Notes: a model not told the origin generated them from the sequence alone. A stretch of DNA of 64,000 nt from Mesodorylaimus sp. YZB2_4 (GCA_030248295.1 JASANH010000138.1:1-64000); one strand, 5' to 3'; numbered from the stretch's first letter, positions 20,074-32,106 are shown. Program-made: numbers and translations.

Positions 20074-23000
20074 TCAAATCAAACGAATGGCATAAGAACG
20101 TCCATTCGGATTCATAATCGGTGTCACGACTGGTTCAGCCACCTGCCACTCGTACCACACTTGGCGTTCATTAGCGCAACGCCAAAACCGTACCCGAATT
20201 TGTTGACCCTTCTTGACGAAAACCGGATCCTAAATATCGAGAGCAGAATTTGTAACAGCACTCTCACACAGACAAGGCCAAAGCAGTTGTCCAAAAATGG
20301 TCTAATCAACCGCGCGAGATATCCGTTCCTAGAGCAGCAGGTCCTAGCACTACGCTATCCCAGGTTCACTACGGGGTTCATACCGGGAGCTGCAAATAAT
20401 TTTCCCCGATTCTTTCCAGGCAAAAATTTAGTTTTTCTTCTGCTTATTTTTGAATGACCCCAGCACGACTGAATCAATCTCAATTGATTTCCTGATTTCC
20501 AGCACGATCAAGAAATAAACAGAAAAGGCGCCCGATGAAAAAATTTGGGGCCTCAAAAAGCAGTCTCTCTCAGTTTACTCTGATTTTGGCTCTAAAATTC
20601 CGATTTTCCCAAGTTTTCCAGGCACTTTTAGGACCCCTGGCTTTCAGGTTTTCCAACCTTGTATAAACCTTTCAATGTGCCAAAAAGCTCATCAGTCCGC
20701 TGAAATTACCAGATAAATTAATGATTTGCGAAAGCCACACCACTCCCAGATATGGAAAGCTTACCCTAAACTGTTGAACATTTTCATTTGCGGCCATCTT
20801 ACCTTTAGTGAGAACATAATCGGGAACCAACTGCATAGGCGAGAAGTCTCGTATCTGGGAACAGTGCTAAGCGAAATATTACCGAATAACGTAGCGTAAA
20901 AGTATCCAACCAAGCCCATCATTTCGGAGGATTCGCGGGCAATAAAAATCAATTCCTTATAACGTTCATTCGATGTAAGTTTCCAATTTGGATGATCAAA
21001 CCGAAACAATTCTTGCGCCGGAGCGATCTCGAATTGATTAAATACGCGCACTACGTATGGACTTTCGAAGGCTACCTAAAAGCCTGGCACATCTTCGAAA
21101 AAGAAAATACAAAAAACTACAAATTCCTAAAACCAAATTCTCATTCCCACATTCCCAATTCACCCATTGGTCTCTATAATCATGGAGTGCAATACCTACC
21201 ATTGGATTATGCTCTCGCTCGGACGCGCTGCGAACCTCGTTCAACAACTTCGGCGAATGAACCGGTCCAATAAAAGAGCGATAAGAAGACGGAATACTGA
21301 CGCAATCCGCTAAAATTACGAATATATAAAATAAACTCCTTCAAGCAGCAGTCAGTGTGTCCTTACGTTTCATCAAATGCAAAGCTCCATCCAAACATTC
21401 AGGCGACAATTCATTATCTCCAAACGATCCCAACAGTTCGCTAATTACCACATCAGCTTTATCTTTTGGTTTGAAATTGCGCATATCCGAGAACACCACT
21501 TCTACTTCGTTGTTCCATTCCTCGACTTGTTTCGCCCTGAGCCTAAAAAAGAGCCAGGCTTTGCATTATCCCCCATCGTTAGCCCGCTGTCCAGACGCCG
21601 TCTCTGAACTCATTACTTACGTCACAAGAGCGCAAGGATTTTTCTCCACCGCATACAATTTGAAATTGGTTTTGTGCTTCTTCAGTACCTCATAAGCTGC
21701 CGTCACCAGCGGACCACGCCCGGCTCCCAAAACCATAACCACCCTGCAATGAGGTTAATTACAGTAGAACCTGAACCAAACAAATCAATGGCTGAAAGAA
21801 CCGAAGCTTGTCCAAGGAAGAACTCAACAGCCTCACAAAACAAATTCAAAACCATCCGTACAATTCTTTGACATGTCCATTTCGCCAATAGTGGCTGATA
21901 ACCTCTGATTCGAAAGCGCACTTGTATCGTGCATATTTGCATAAATCCCTTTCAAAGCAAGCATACGTCGACGAGGGTAAAGTTTGAATCAGCGGATGCA
22001 TCGGATCGTACAGTTGGTCTTCATATCCAGACGCTGTCCGTAGCAAGTAAGGCAACTTTCCGCGCGTCTGGTATTAAAAAAGACAAAAACCGATAAAAGA
22101 ACCTTCACCAGCACCTATCCGGGCGTCAGGCTACTTTGCTCCCCTACGGACAAGCTTGGTTATCCCCCACCACCAGCGCTGCGTTAGCTAGCTTACAAAG
22201 TTTGATTTGGCGACCAGTTTTCAAGTTTCAATGAAACGGCCTCTTCGAAGGCACGGCGATATTCTTCATACTTAATCGGGTCTCGTTCAAATGTTTCGTA
22301 AACCTCGGATTCTAAATGATCGCCTAGCGGTTGCAATGGTAGCTGTAGGAAATCTTCGTAGCCTGACACCCATTCGGCCAATTGATCGCCACTTTGACTG
22401 TTCTACGCATCAAGTGTTAATATTAGAATTGAGCGCTGCAGTCCCGCCCGTTGCTCGACACTCCTACATTATTTATGCTCAGCTATAAGCGAAGGCCCAA
22501 CGTCCACTCACCTTCCACAAATTATTCATATAGGCGTAATACAGGCACGTCTGGTCCACAGGTTCCACTTCGTCGCTGCCACGACGCTGCTGCGATCGAC
22601 GAAAATGCAAAACGTCTCCTTCCAGTAAGAATTGAACGTTCATCAGAAAGAATTCCTTGGCCACACTTTGGTGCACCTTCGACAAAACAGGAAATCCAGA
22701 CTTGTTTGTCAGGAACGTATGAGTATCCAATTTTATAGCCGCCAACGGTTCGCCTTTCCAACGAGCAATTTCGCTTTGCGACTCGGGCAAATCGGCGGTC
22801 AATTCCAAGAGCAGCAAAATTCTGCGATGACTATTGCAAGCGCGACGGAATTCGTAAAACCAATGCCACGTGTCTTTCGTTTGATTCTGATTATCGCCCT
22901 GAGACTCCTTACCAAAATTAGACTCGGCAGTTGTATCCGCGTTATTGGAAGAAGCTTGCGCACTAGCCGAAGCTGAGCTGACATGGCCGTCCCCGTTGTG

Positions 23001-25987
23001 CAATTCCATCGAAGTTGGAGCAGTTATAGGCACTTCTATCCATAACTAAAACGGAGACCAATTAAGACAGCCACCAGGTCAGTAGCGTTAGGTCTATCCT
23101 TCCTAGACTATGCGCGTCATCACCATGTCACGTGGGCAAGATCTCGTGCCGTTGCATGCGTCCTCCATCTCAACTTTACCCTGTCAATTGAAATAACTCA
23201 GACACCGTGAACAGCAACAAAACAATCTTGCGCGGCGCACCTCCTCATTGTGTCTGTCCGAATACATATCCCAATACCACGCATTACCTCATTCAAAGCG
23301 TATGTGCATAACACAACAAATAATAATAGCACGCCCCATTTCCTCGTTCCATTCCAACGGTCGACGACCAGACTGGCCATGGACAGAACCCTTCTTTGAT
23401 GAACTATGGAGTCTCATTTCATCAATTTTCCCCTGGCGCGAATAAGGCGACAATGAACTTGTTACATTACTCCCGGCCGCAGCACTATGCTTCCTCCTAC
23501 CGTCACCTGACCAGCAGCAACAAGGTGCAGCATTCTACCCACCAACGCCACTGGTCGACAAAGAATTTATTGCCATAACTATTGTGAACAAGAATGCTAA
23601 ACGAAAAACCTGGACAAACTGGCGACCATTTCTTTGATAGCCCTGGCCGTTCCGACATGCTCCAATTCTTTTTCCATTCCTCGATGTTTCCCTAGCCGAC
23701 AAAAAGTAGACTCGCTGTCGATATAGTCCAAGACAGCGTCGGATAGGATAACCTGGTCTTCCGCTATTTTGCCTCCTTCTGGGTCGCCTTATTCAGCATT
23801 TCATAAACGCATCAAAAAAGATCTTCAAGAGTGGAGTTCTACTTTTGGCCTCTTTCACATAGGAAGCGTTTATGGTTGACCGGAAAATAACAATGATTCT
23901 TTCACGGTCCACCAGCCGTAAAACCATTTGTCACTAATCGACATATGGCGTCACCATTGCCGCGGACAGACCATTGGTCAACTACCTCGAGCCAAGGATA
24001 TACTCGTACGAGGCACATTCTATTTACAGATGGCGCTAGACCCTATTTTAACAAGCCGTGTTTATCAAGGCAACAAATGACAGACTCTGTCAACCCACCA
24101 GAGTGCCCCAAAACGAACCCGCTCGATAGCGTTCATTGACCAATTGCTCTTTCCAACGGATAGCCGCTGCGTATTATATCCCAGAGATCACCGGCACCGA
24201 AACATTATTTCCTGCACGAACGATGCAGAAATTTGTCATTACTGGCGCGGGGAAATGCCCACCAAAACTAAAACACAAACTGCGACATGGAATTCGCAAA
24301 GATGGCGGATCTCACGTTCTGAATATTGCTGTTGCTAAACAATCTCTACGACGGCTATCGATTGAGGAAAAAACAAAGAAATCAGATCCTACTTCCAGCA
24401 CCGCACTGCAAGAACCGTGCCCTTCCTCTTCGGGTATCAACGGAAACAATGCAAAGAGTCCCGACGGGATTATCATTCCAAAAACGACGAATCATCAACA
24501 TGGTAGCGGCACATCGGGAGAAAAAGTGGTCAAAGCGATGTTCTTCGATAGCGAAGAATACAAAGCCACAAAACGCGCCCTGGACTACGATGAAGACGCG
24601 ATCGCATCGGAGTTGCGTCGAAGTTATAACTGTGATCAAAGAAAAAGACCACTTTCTTCAATTTCATTGGGTCAATCCGAAATCCGTACAATCGACCCGA
24701 ATAATCACATAAATAAGAGACTGGAACGAGATTATACTGACACAGCTGATTATTATGAAGCACCCCCCGACGACTGGTCAGACAACCGCAAGGAGACACA
24801 CGCTAAAGATGGCCAGTTACCCACTCGAATACCAGTCGAACAGCAGCCAACTGAAACGTTGATTGGACGTCGGCATAAAAGAGTCAGTACAAACGGGACG
24901 ATAAGGAGATTATCAATCGATTCGATTCAGCAATTTTGCCTAATCAAAACCCGACCATCGAAATCAGCGAGGGTTCACCGACGAAGACACTCATTCGTGA
25001 ATACAGGCGAAAATCGAGAGCCGAAAAGGAGATATAAGAAGACCAAATTTGTTGATCCGCCTAATGGTTTCTTAGATCAACCGAAGGATTTGGCAACACA
25101 AAACGGTAAGTTCCATGAGGTCCGATTTGAAGGGTACAAACGATCGAGTTTGCCAGTTTATGACAGCAGACACAATAAATTGGCAATGACCGAACCAATT
25201 GTCTTCGACTATGATGATCAGTTGACTAGAGACTTTGCATGGCATAGGTACCTATGCATCGGTGTCTTCTTTGCATTTATTATGTGGGCTGCCATATTCT
25301 TTCCTACTATATATATCCTTCGCCAGGGCACTACAGAATGAATAAAGTAACCTTACTTACAGCGTAAGTGGAACTTTGACCAGCCACCAAGACTTGTTGG
25401 ACTATGCGGGCTAGATTTGGATTTTCCGCCCTGCGTAGTCGAATCACGACAGCAGGAACAGACAAATAACCGAAATACGACAATTCTTCTTTCAAAGCCT
25501 GCAAAAAACGCGTAGTGATAGGAGTAGGACTAGAATGGTTCGATCTACCGCATGTACCTTTTCCGATAAACGGCGAATATATGGATCGTCAGAATCCGGA
25601 TCGATCCATGGAGACGGTCTACCAACAACCAGCCGGGACCAATCGTGGCTGCTAAGAGAAATGTCCGCGATGACAAGAGGAGGCAAACATTGATCGACGA
25701 TTGCATTCGGTAGCAAATCATTATATTCATTGCCGCTCAATTCGCGCATTTTTTCCGTTACCTCTTTCAGATCGAGACAACATCGTGGATGCGATATATT
25801 GATGACCACAAAGTCGTAACTGGAACAAGACAGTTTTTCTAGCTATTTAGAAATGGAACAGAGTAGGACTATGTATGACTTAAATATCTTACCCTTCGTT
25901 CCCTTTGTCCGTAATCATCTGTTTCATACTGTTTACGTTACAGACATCGACGAATCGACCGGATGATAAATTTTCTCGACCTGGCAT
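20074..25987 (-). CDS. prmt-5: Protein arginine methyltransferase 5, with duplicated exon
   Basis: A type II arginine methyltransferase: it transfers methyl groups from S-adenosylmethionine to arginine, giving symmetric dimethylarginine on histones and Sm proteins. Ten exons (25893-25987, 25558-25819, 25361-25498, 22512-23045, 22197-22402, 21621-21743, 21367-21542, 21200-21309, 20803-21075, 20074-20229) give 690 aa in one frame; human PRMT5 is 637. The N-terminal TIM-barrel has [15 protein letters not shown] and [16 protein letters not shown]. The catalytic part has motif [25 protein letters not shown] and the double-E loop [15 protein letters not shown]. The C-terminal barrel ends GRSYAIRLI. 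All key catalytic residues look intact. A second version of exon 5 (21862-22067) lies in the following intron. Intron 3 (2.3 kb) contains an opposite-strand gene. Confidence 0.95.
21862..22067 (-). other. PRMT5 exon 5b (alternative, duplicated version)
   Basis: Also exactly 206 nt, phase 0 in and phase 2 out, with an acceptor 'cttttttaataccag' and a donor 'gtacgg'. It aligns to exon 5a with no gaps (about 23 of 68 residues identical): [20 protein letters not shown], then [11 protein letters not shown]. The Tyr, Phe, Lys and Tyr equivalent to human 324, 327, 333 and 334 are kept, while PLQPL, DPIKY and the following helix change. Using both exons together would shift the frame (206 is not a multiple of 3), so they can only be used alternatively. 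Expression cannot be seen from sequence. Confidence 0.8.
22197..22402 (-). other. PRMT5 exon 5a (conserved version)
   Basis: A 206-nt exon, phase 0 in and phase 2 out, after a 'tgatgcgtag' acceptor and before 'gtaagc'. It encodes [20 protein letters not shown], then [11 protein letters not shown], close to human PRMT5. Residues equivalent to human Tyr324, Phe327, Lys333 and Tyr334 (cofactor/active site) are present. This is the default exon by conservation. Confidence 0.9.
24136..25341 (+). CDS. Unknown tail-anchored basic protein nested in a PRMT5 intron
   Basis: An uninterrupted ORF of 401 codons on the strand opposite PRMT5, wholly inside its intron 3. The stop (25341) lies 20 bp from PRMT5 exon 3. 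Initiation may be at 24136 or, more plausibly, at the inner Met at 24223 ([20 protein letters not shown]). The body is hydrophilic with basic clusters ([41 protein letters not shown]) that resemble kinase target sites (R-R-x-S). A hydrophobic segment near the C-terminus ([20 protein letters not shown]) is followed by only about 12 residues, which predicts a tail-anchored cytosol-facing protein. I recognise no family. The long open frame and clean membrane anchor make chance unlikely. Confidence 0.7.
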   Translation: MTNCSFQRIAAAYYIPEITGTETLFPARTMQKFVITGAGKCPPKLKHKLRHGIRKDGGSHVLNIAVAKQSLRRLSIEEKTKKSDPTSSTALQEPCPSSSGINGNNAKSPDGIIIPKTTNHQHGSGTSGEKVVKAMFFDSEEYKATKRALDYDEDAIASELRRSYNCDQRKRPLSSISLGQSEIRTIDPNNHINKRLERDYTDTADYYEAPPDDWSDNRKETHAKDGQLPTRIPVEQQPTETLIGRRHKRVSTNGTIRRLSIDSIQQFCLIKTRPSKSARVHRRRHSFVNTGENREPKRRYKKTKFVDPPNGFLDQPKDLATQNGKFHEVRFEGYKRSSLPVYDSRHNKLAMTEPIVFDYDDQLTRDFAWHRYLCIGVFFAFIMWAAIFFPTIYILRQGTTE

Positions 25988-26677
25988 CTTCAAAACTTTA
26001 AGATTAAACAGTAACTAGATGGTTACGATTCGAATACACTTCCAAACATGCAGCTTTTTCAAAAGAAATCAAATTAAAACACGGGGCGCAGCGCTACCGC
26101 AAGACACCGCGCACACTTTGGTCTGCAGGTTCCTGAAGAGAAAAAGGTCTTGCCTCAAACTGCCGGGAATTTAAATTACAGTTCAAAAACCCTGTCGACA
26201 TAGCCCCTCCAACATAGCAAATTAAGGGTCCAGTTTATATGAGGAGCTGATAAATTGCGTCCGATATTCGGATGAGGGATGGTGATCTCGGAGTCACGAG
26301 GTGCAAAAACGTTTGTGTGGGATCCGAGTTAGCACATCAACTCTGATGCTGGCCTTCTTGGTATAGGACGGTCACACTTTCATCACATTTGTCAGTCTCC
26401 GTCCATCAGCAGATATCTGCCCTTAACTGATCCATCTTTCGTCCCGGATGCAGTCAGAGGATTGGTTTAATACTGCGTACAGACTGGACTCTGCTCCTCA
26501 TTCACAAAACGGAATGCTATCATCAATCAGTTCTGTCTCATTTTCCACTAAACTTTGCTCTATCATGCCCGAGGCGATATACAGTACAGTACAAAGAAGA
26601 TTTATGTGACCACCTAAACAGTGCTAGGCACGCCTCAGTGCGACATCGTCAGCGGACGAAGGATAAACGTTTTTGAG
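25988..26677. promoter_or_regulatory. Divergent intergenic region between PRMT5 and the sugar transporter
   Basis: This 690-bp space lies between two start codons facing away from each other, so it must hold both promoters. I see no clear TATA box or known motif. No coding signal is present. Confidence 0.45.
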
Positions 26678-29600
26678 ATGACAAAAGTCAGGCGACCTGA
26701 TCAACGTCAGTCATGGACCTTACCCCTGGCTTTTGCCTTGTGGACTACAACCTTTGGGTCATCTTTCGTGTTCGGCTACCAAGTTGGATGCATGAATGCG
26801 CCTGCTCACGTAAGATGCAACAGCTTCCCCAGATTGAGGGATCGAGACGGAAGAAAACTTGTGTTCTTTTACTGTAGTTGATCAAAACGTGGATTCGAAA
26901 TGAATCGTACCCCAGCGTACATGGCGAGCAAATAAGCGACACTTTGCTCACTGAACTGTGGTCTTGGATGGTGGCCGGATGTACCTTGGCCAGTGCCATT
27001 GGCGGACTGATGTGTGGATATTTCGCGGATAAACTCGGAAGGTAGGTGAAGCACAGACGTGTGCTCTGAGCCCCTATCTGGGGGAGTCTACTCAATTGCA
27101 GCAGGGGTACATAACGCTGTAGTCTTGGACGAGTCCTCTCTGTAGGACAAGAAACCCGGATGCGGTCTAACTTTTCCCTAATGCACGAACTAGCGGGCGT
27201 AGTTTGACTTCTTCAATTCAAATTTTGGGAAGAAAATCTGTCGAGTTCTTTTCGCCGGACTCGTGAAGTTTTTTAAATTCAGTGTTCAACGGGAACAAAC
27301 CAAGTCGACAGCTACTGAAAAGTGCTCCATACTTCGGGTCGCGACTTTAGTTTGTAACCTTATAAACCTTATTGTACCTTATGGGGGACCAGCACTCACA
27401 GCAGCGTCCCTCTGCGTCTCTCCTATGAGCACCTCCGCACGAGGGCATCCTGGACAAGATATTGTACTGGCTTCCTCGGACGATGGCGGATGGGCCGTGA
27501 ACCCAGTCGGTGTTCGACAGCCGAGACTGTCTCCTCGTTTGGCTTCCGTCTCTCCACTCGGAGCATCTCGACAGTACCGGGTGAGTCACCCACGGCCTGG
27601 CGTGCAAGATAAGCGAGGGTTTATGGTTCGCAAACCGACCTCAGTAACCGGGGATCGAACCCGGGACGAGTCCAGCCACTCGACCACCGCGGTCGCTTTA
27701 GGACAACTAATTGATAGCGTGTCGTCAGAACGTATAGTATCACAAGCTCAGACGCGGCATTATGTAGCAGACTGTGAGAGCTTTGATGGCGAGTGTACCA
27801 GCATCCCTAGCGGTGGGGAGTAATCGATACGCTCCCCACCGCTAGGGATGCTGGTTACATGAGTTTCTTTGAAAAGGATCTTTTGCTCGCGAACAGTGGC
27901 GTGGTTCATGGAGGCGCATGGAGATACGACGTCCTAACATGCCAGTAAGTCCTTACACTCCGACCCCAGTGACATCCCACTATGATACTCCTGACCGACT
28001 CAATGGAAAATCTGGTCTGTCTTTCCTTACTGCGTCCCTTACAATTGATATTGAATTTAAAATGATATGGATTATTTTAGATGAGTTATAGTTTTATCGC
28101 TTTTCTCCACTGAAAAACTCCTGATTGACATGTCACTGTGTCAACGAGACTCCGACCTTATTGGCACCCCTCACACAATACAAGAGACAGTTTTCATGCA
28201 ACTACGAAAAGCAAAGTTCCGCTGGTTCGTCGGCTCAACTAGACGCGCATGCGAGTTCATTCGAAATTTCTTTAAAAGTGTAACACGCGCCCACCACCTA
28301 CGTCCTGCCTGGTGTCGCCTCCTGAGTCTAGACGCCTGACTCTCGTCGGACGAATCCTTGGGGCGCGTAGGTGGTGCCGCGGGGAGCTTACGCACTCCGT
28401 ATAAATGAACTCAGAGCTTCAGTGTCCGACCTCTAGTAGTCTAAGACTGGTGAAACATCAACCCGAGAGGTTGACAACGTTCCACTTGTGCCAATCGATG
28501 GGCACACTGCCGGCTCCAGTCACATGTTACAAAAGCATGCTGATGCAAGTTCTCACAAGTACTCACTGAACAAGTATAGTACCATACAACTGTAAATGAG
28601 TCCAACTTTTTATGCAACATTCTTGATTTCCAACCCCTGGCGTCGTTCGCTTTTCGTGTGCATCCTATTCTCAAAGCCATATTCTGGTTGTATGTCGATC
28701 AGGACTCAAGGCTTGTTGAAGTTTTACGGGATCCCCACACAGTTAACATCGAGGTCAAGCACGAGCAAGCATCAGGCACATCCATGGGACTTATCACGAT
28801 CGAGGTCACTCGTTGTACTCGAGGGCCATGTTCTTGCGGCGGACGATGGAGTCCCCTGTGAACCACTCGCGGTTGTACTTCTTGGGAGCGCTGGCCGAGG
28901 CGTCGGTCCGTTCGATGGTCATGCGATCGACGACGTGTCGACACCGGGAAGTTCTCGACATCCTGTAGTTCTCTTTTCACTGAATGACTGCTCTGTCCTG
29001 ACTTTTACGCAACGGGCCGGTGGCTCAACGTGTGTTTCGTTATCCTGTACGCAATATAGTGAAACACATCTGTATCCTTTGCTACTGGCACCAATAGGGT
29101 TTCCTCTGTTGAATAATGGAACGGAACCTGGGCCTGCCCACCATACATACGTACTTGAAGATCATGCTTGTTTTAGGAAACGAGCGATGCTGGTCAATGA
29201 TGTCGTCTCGATCATTGGTGCCACTCTGATGGGCATCAGCAGAGTAACCAATCTGTATTATTTGCTCTTGATCGGTCGCTTGATTATTGGTGTCAGTTGT
29301 GGTAAGGAACCTAAGCCTGACATGCGTTGCTCCTCTCTTCTTCATCCTCTCTTGTATACCTCTCTTTCACGTCAGGAATCACGAGCGGAGTAGCCCCTAT
29401 CTACTTGACTGAAATCGCCCCCTTGCGCCTTCGAGGCATGCTGGGAAATGCCAACACATTGGCTTTTATCGCAGGCATCTTCATTTCCCAAGTTCTAGCC
29501 ATGCCACAGATATTTGGAACAGAGGAATATTGGCCACTGGTATTAGGTATGACGCGAGGGTTCATAATATATAGGCATGGTCAGAGGAGTCTTTATGCTA

Positions 29601-30867
29601 TTACAGCTGCTACCGCTGTTCCTGCAGCGTTCCAACTAATTGCCTTGCCGTTTTGTCCCGAAAGTCCAAAGTATCTTCTGATTGCGAGAAGGAGACGATC
29701 AGAGGCCAGTGAAGGTAAAGGTATAAGAATGCTTTTGCGCTTGAATGACATACTGGCATGTTTCGCATGCTGTACATACTTGGAAGGATGACCCTTCAGA
29801 AGCCAGTCTGCCTGCCAACTACTGTAGGATTTTCAAGCCCATTTCCATTTCAGCTTTGATCCGCTTACGTAGAATGAGTCATGTCAGTGCCGAGATAACC
29901 CTAATGCTTGATGAGGCAGGAAAATCAACAGCTATTACGGACTCGACAAGTACGTCTTCAAGTCGTCCTTTCTGGTGGCCTATGAGTATTTGTATCGTCA
30001 ATCACATCGCCCAGCAGTTCTCCGGTTCGCCTTCGGTAAGTCAGAATTAGTTTCTTGCTAAGGAAAATGTTGGGCAACCAAGTTTTGGTTTTAGCTTCTT
30101 TACTTTTCCGCCACCATCTTTCGGGAACAAGGGCGAATGAAAGACGATCAGTCGGTGAATGCCACATTAGGAATGGGAGCCACACTATTTACTTCGTGCC
30201 TGATCTCGACCTTGATCATTGACCGTGTCGGTCGTCGTGTGCTAATGTTGGCTGGCATGGCAGGAGCGTGTATTTTTGACATCATGATTTTCTTAACGCT
30301 GCATCTGTTGGTAAGTTATCTGGTCCAAATGACTCGACCAAGTCACGACAGCAACTAGTTTAGGCGATCGATGACCAAAAATACAATGCGGCTTCTTATT
30401 GTGCCGTGATATTTGTGTACCTGTATTACGTGGCTGTTGCCCTCGGCCCATGTAAGTAATGCGAGTATCTGCCTCCCCCCTTAAGTAATAATAACACGAC
30501 CTGCTCATCCTCTCGCTTCATAGTATCCATCCCTTGGTTCTACGTGAGCGAGCTATTCGATCAATCCAGTCGAGGCAAAGCGAACATGATTGCTGCCACT
30601 ACCAACCGTATGAGTGCCTTTATTGTGGGGTACACATTCTTACCACTTAAGGTATACTTCAGTATTCCTGCCCTGGTATTAATGAGTATGACTTATAGCC
30701 GATGGTTTCAGGCTATCATGAGCGAATATGTCTTTCTGCTCTACGCTGGGATATCAGCCTCGTGCCTCGTATTCCTCTTCTTCTCAGCGCCGGAAACGAA
30801 AGGAAGGCAAGTGAATGAAATCGCGAAGGAATTAGAAGTGAGAACGCCGGTTTGCTGCCGGAAGTAG
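26678..30867 (+). CDS. GLUT-type facilitative sugar transporter (MFS), divergent
   Basis: A twelve-helix plasma-membrane transporter of the SLC2 family, in about ten exons. The start at 26678 gives MTKVRRPDQRQ and helix 1 (FGSSFVFGYQVGCMNAP). Family signatures appear in order: GLMCGYFADKLGRKRAML across the 2.1-kb intron, GRLIIGVSCG, PIYLTEIAPLRLRGMLGN, PESPKYL, QQFSGS, DRVGRRVL, SIPWFYVSELF and PETKGRQV; the stop is at 30867. Several sugar-contact positions of GLUT1 differ: the G-I-N segment after QQ-x-S-G is Gly-Ser-Pro, the helix-8 Asn is Leu, and the helix-10 Trp is Arg-Met. The Q-Q pair and the helix-10 Glu are kept. The substrate may therefore not be glucose. The intron between the second and third coding exons (27042-29176) carries repeats. 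Confidence 0.9.
27345..27696 (-). mobile_element. tRNA-derived SINE
   Basis: On the minus strand the unit starts with a tRNA-like head: box A 'tggtcgagtggct' and box B 'gggttcgatcccc' about 30 bp apart. It continues into an unrelated body and ends near 27345 in short 'ataaggtt' repeats, a typical SINE tail. It lies in the sugar-transporter intron. A plus-strand ORF across it (27263-27823) is fortuitous. Confidence 0.65.
27797..27855. repeat. Perfect 24-bp inverted repeat, 11-nt loop
   Basis: Arm 27797-27820 (begins 'accagcatccctagcggtgg') is the exact reverse complement of 27832-27855, with loop 'taatcgatacg'. In RNA it would form a stable hairpin inside the sugar-transporter intron. It may be a foldback transposon relic or a processed small-RNA precursor. 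Nothing else supports either. Confidence 0.9.
28640..28960 (-). pseudogene. Major sperm protein relic (C-terminus and 3' flank)
   Basis: On the minus strand, from about 28930, the reading DRMTIERTDASASAPKKYN followed by REWFTGDSIVRRKNMALEYN and a stop matches the C-terminus of nematode major sperm proteins (their usual form is an RITVEWTN ... REWFQGDGMVRRKN ... IEYNP type). The N-terminal two thirds are absent. About 170 bp after the stop are about 90% identical to the flank of the MSP pseudogene at 53.5-54.05 kb. The relic lies antisense in the sugar-transporter intron. Confidence 0.75.
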
Positions 30868-32106
30868 TGGTAGATACGTGAGACTGTACGGTGTCGTCTT
30901 CGAGGCGTGGAATCGACCTGGTGTTTGTCTAGCACTTCGTCGCACCGTGATTCTAGATTTCTATTGAATAAGTAAACAGCCTGACGCAACTTGCAATCAG
31001 TCGAACTCAGTAACCTTGATAGGTTTCAAACTCGGTCATATGGGAAGGAGAAAAGCAGAATACACAGCGGAAAGAAGTCTGAGAAACCATTCATAGTAAC
31101 CGTTAGCTTACTCGTACAAGCTAGTCACAAGGCAGGAACTAACCTCCCCAAGTTGAACAACTTATATTACATCCTGCAAGCAGACCTCATCTTATTAACG
31201 CACCGATAAGATCAAGGGCATTTGCGGTAACTTTGTTTCCTACCTGATATTTCTAGCACCCGGCCTCGATAATTTTCGAAGATTGCAGAGCTGGGGGGGG
31301 GGGGGAGGATTCTAAACCTGTCTGGTTTTCCAATAAAGTCCTGTTCGAAAGGCCCCCGTAATTACTCAAGTAGCCAACTTTTTGCAATTCGAACCAGTGC
31401 TAATGCGTTTGCATTCGAAATACCACCATCGGTTTGTCGTCGGGCTCAAATAGGGTCCAAGCAGATAGCTAATAAGCAACGCAATCCCATTTTTGCCCTT
31501 CTAGTTCTTTGACACAGGTAGCCTCGGTTTCCATAAGTAGAGGCGAGCGGGCTATGTACGTGTCGATCAGTGGGTGGCTTCCTAGCAACCGAGGACGCGA
31601 AGCTTGGCCGATGATTGGTGCAAAGGAAGCGGCCTTTATCGACCGCAGTTCGTCTTTCTTCTTCTTTCGTTGTGCTAGCTCGACTGGATTAGGTGAGTGT
31701 TCCAAATGCTGCGTCCAAATGGGCATGGATCATTTTCTCTATGTTCTGACCCCGTTCTGAGCGAATGCTTGTCCTAGCTAGACTGGGAGGTCCAGATTAA
31801 GACATCATTTTCGGGTATGGCCCGATAAAGTAGGTCCTTCATGTTGACACCAGCCAGCTGCCTGACGTAAGAGTTCGGTGGGAGGCAGACTTTTTGACGT
31901 CAAGCAAGGGGCGCAATTTATAGCCGGACTGGTGTGCCGACACAAAACGACCTAAGTCTACCACAACTCTTGTCTTGCAGAATATTGCTACAGAGTGATT
32001 GAAAGAGATTCGATCTGTTCCTCAAATGGCTCGTTCATTCCAGAAATTTAACGCGATTTGTTGAACCACTGTCTTCTCAACTTCTTGTCCTCCCGAGAGT
32101 GCGATT
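30868..32106. other. Intergenic stretch, no gene seen
   Basis: It contains a run of 13 G at 31293-31305. An ORF at 31509-31760 lacks coding character. The downstream part presumably holds the promoter of the palmitoyltransferase gene, but no definite element is seen. Confidence 0.45.

Noticed and set aside
27263-27823. Plus-strand ORF of 186 codons
   Set aside because: It runs across an antisense SINE and one arm of a hairpin inside an intron, and shows no domain.
28596-29393. Plus-strand ORF of 265 codons
   Set aside because: It fuses antisense MSP relic sequence, intron and the true transporter exon; only the part after about 29177 is coding, as an exon of the transporter.
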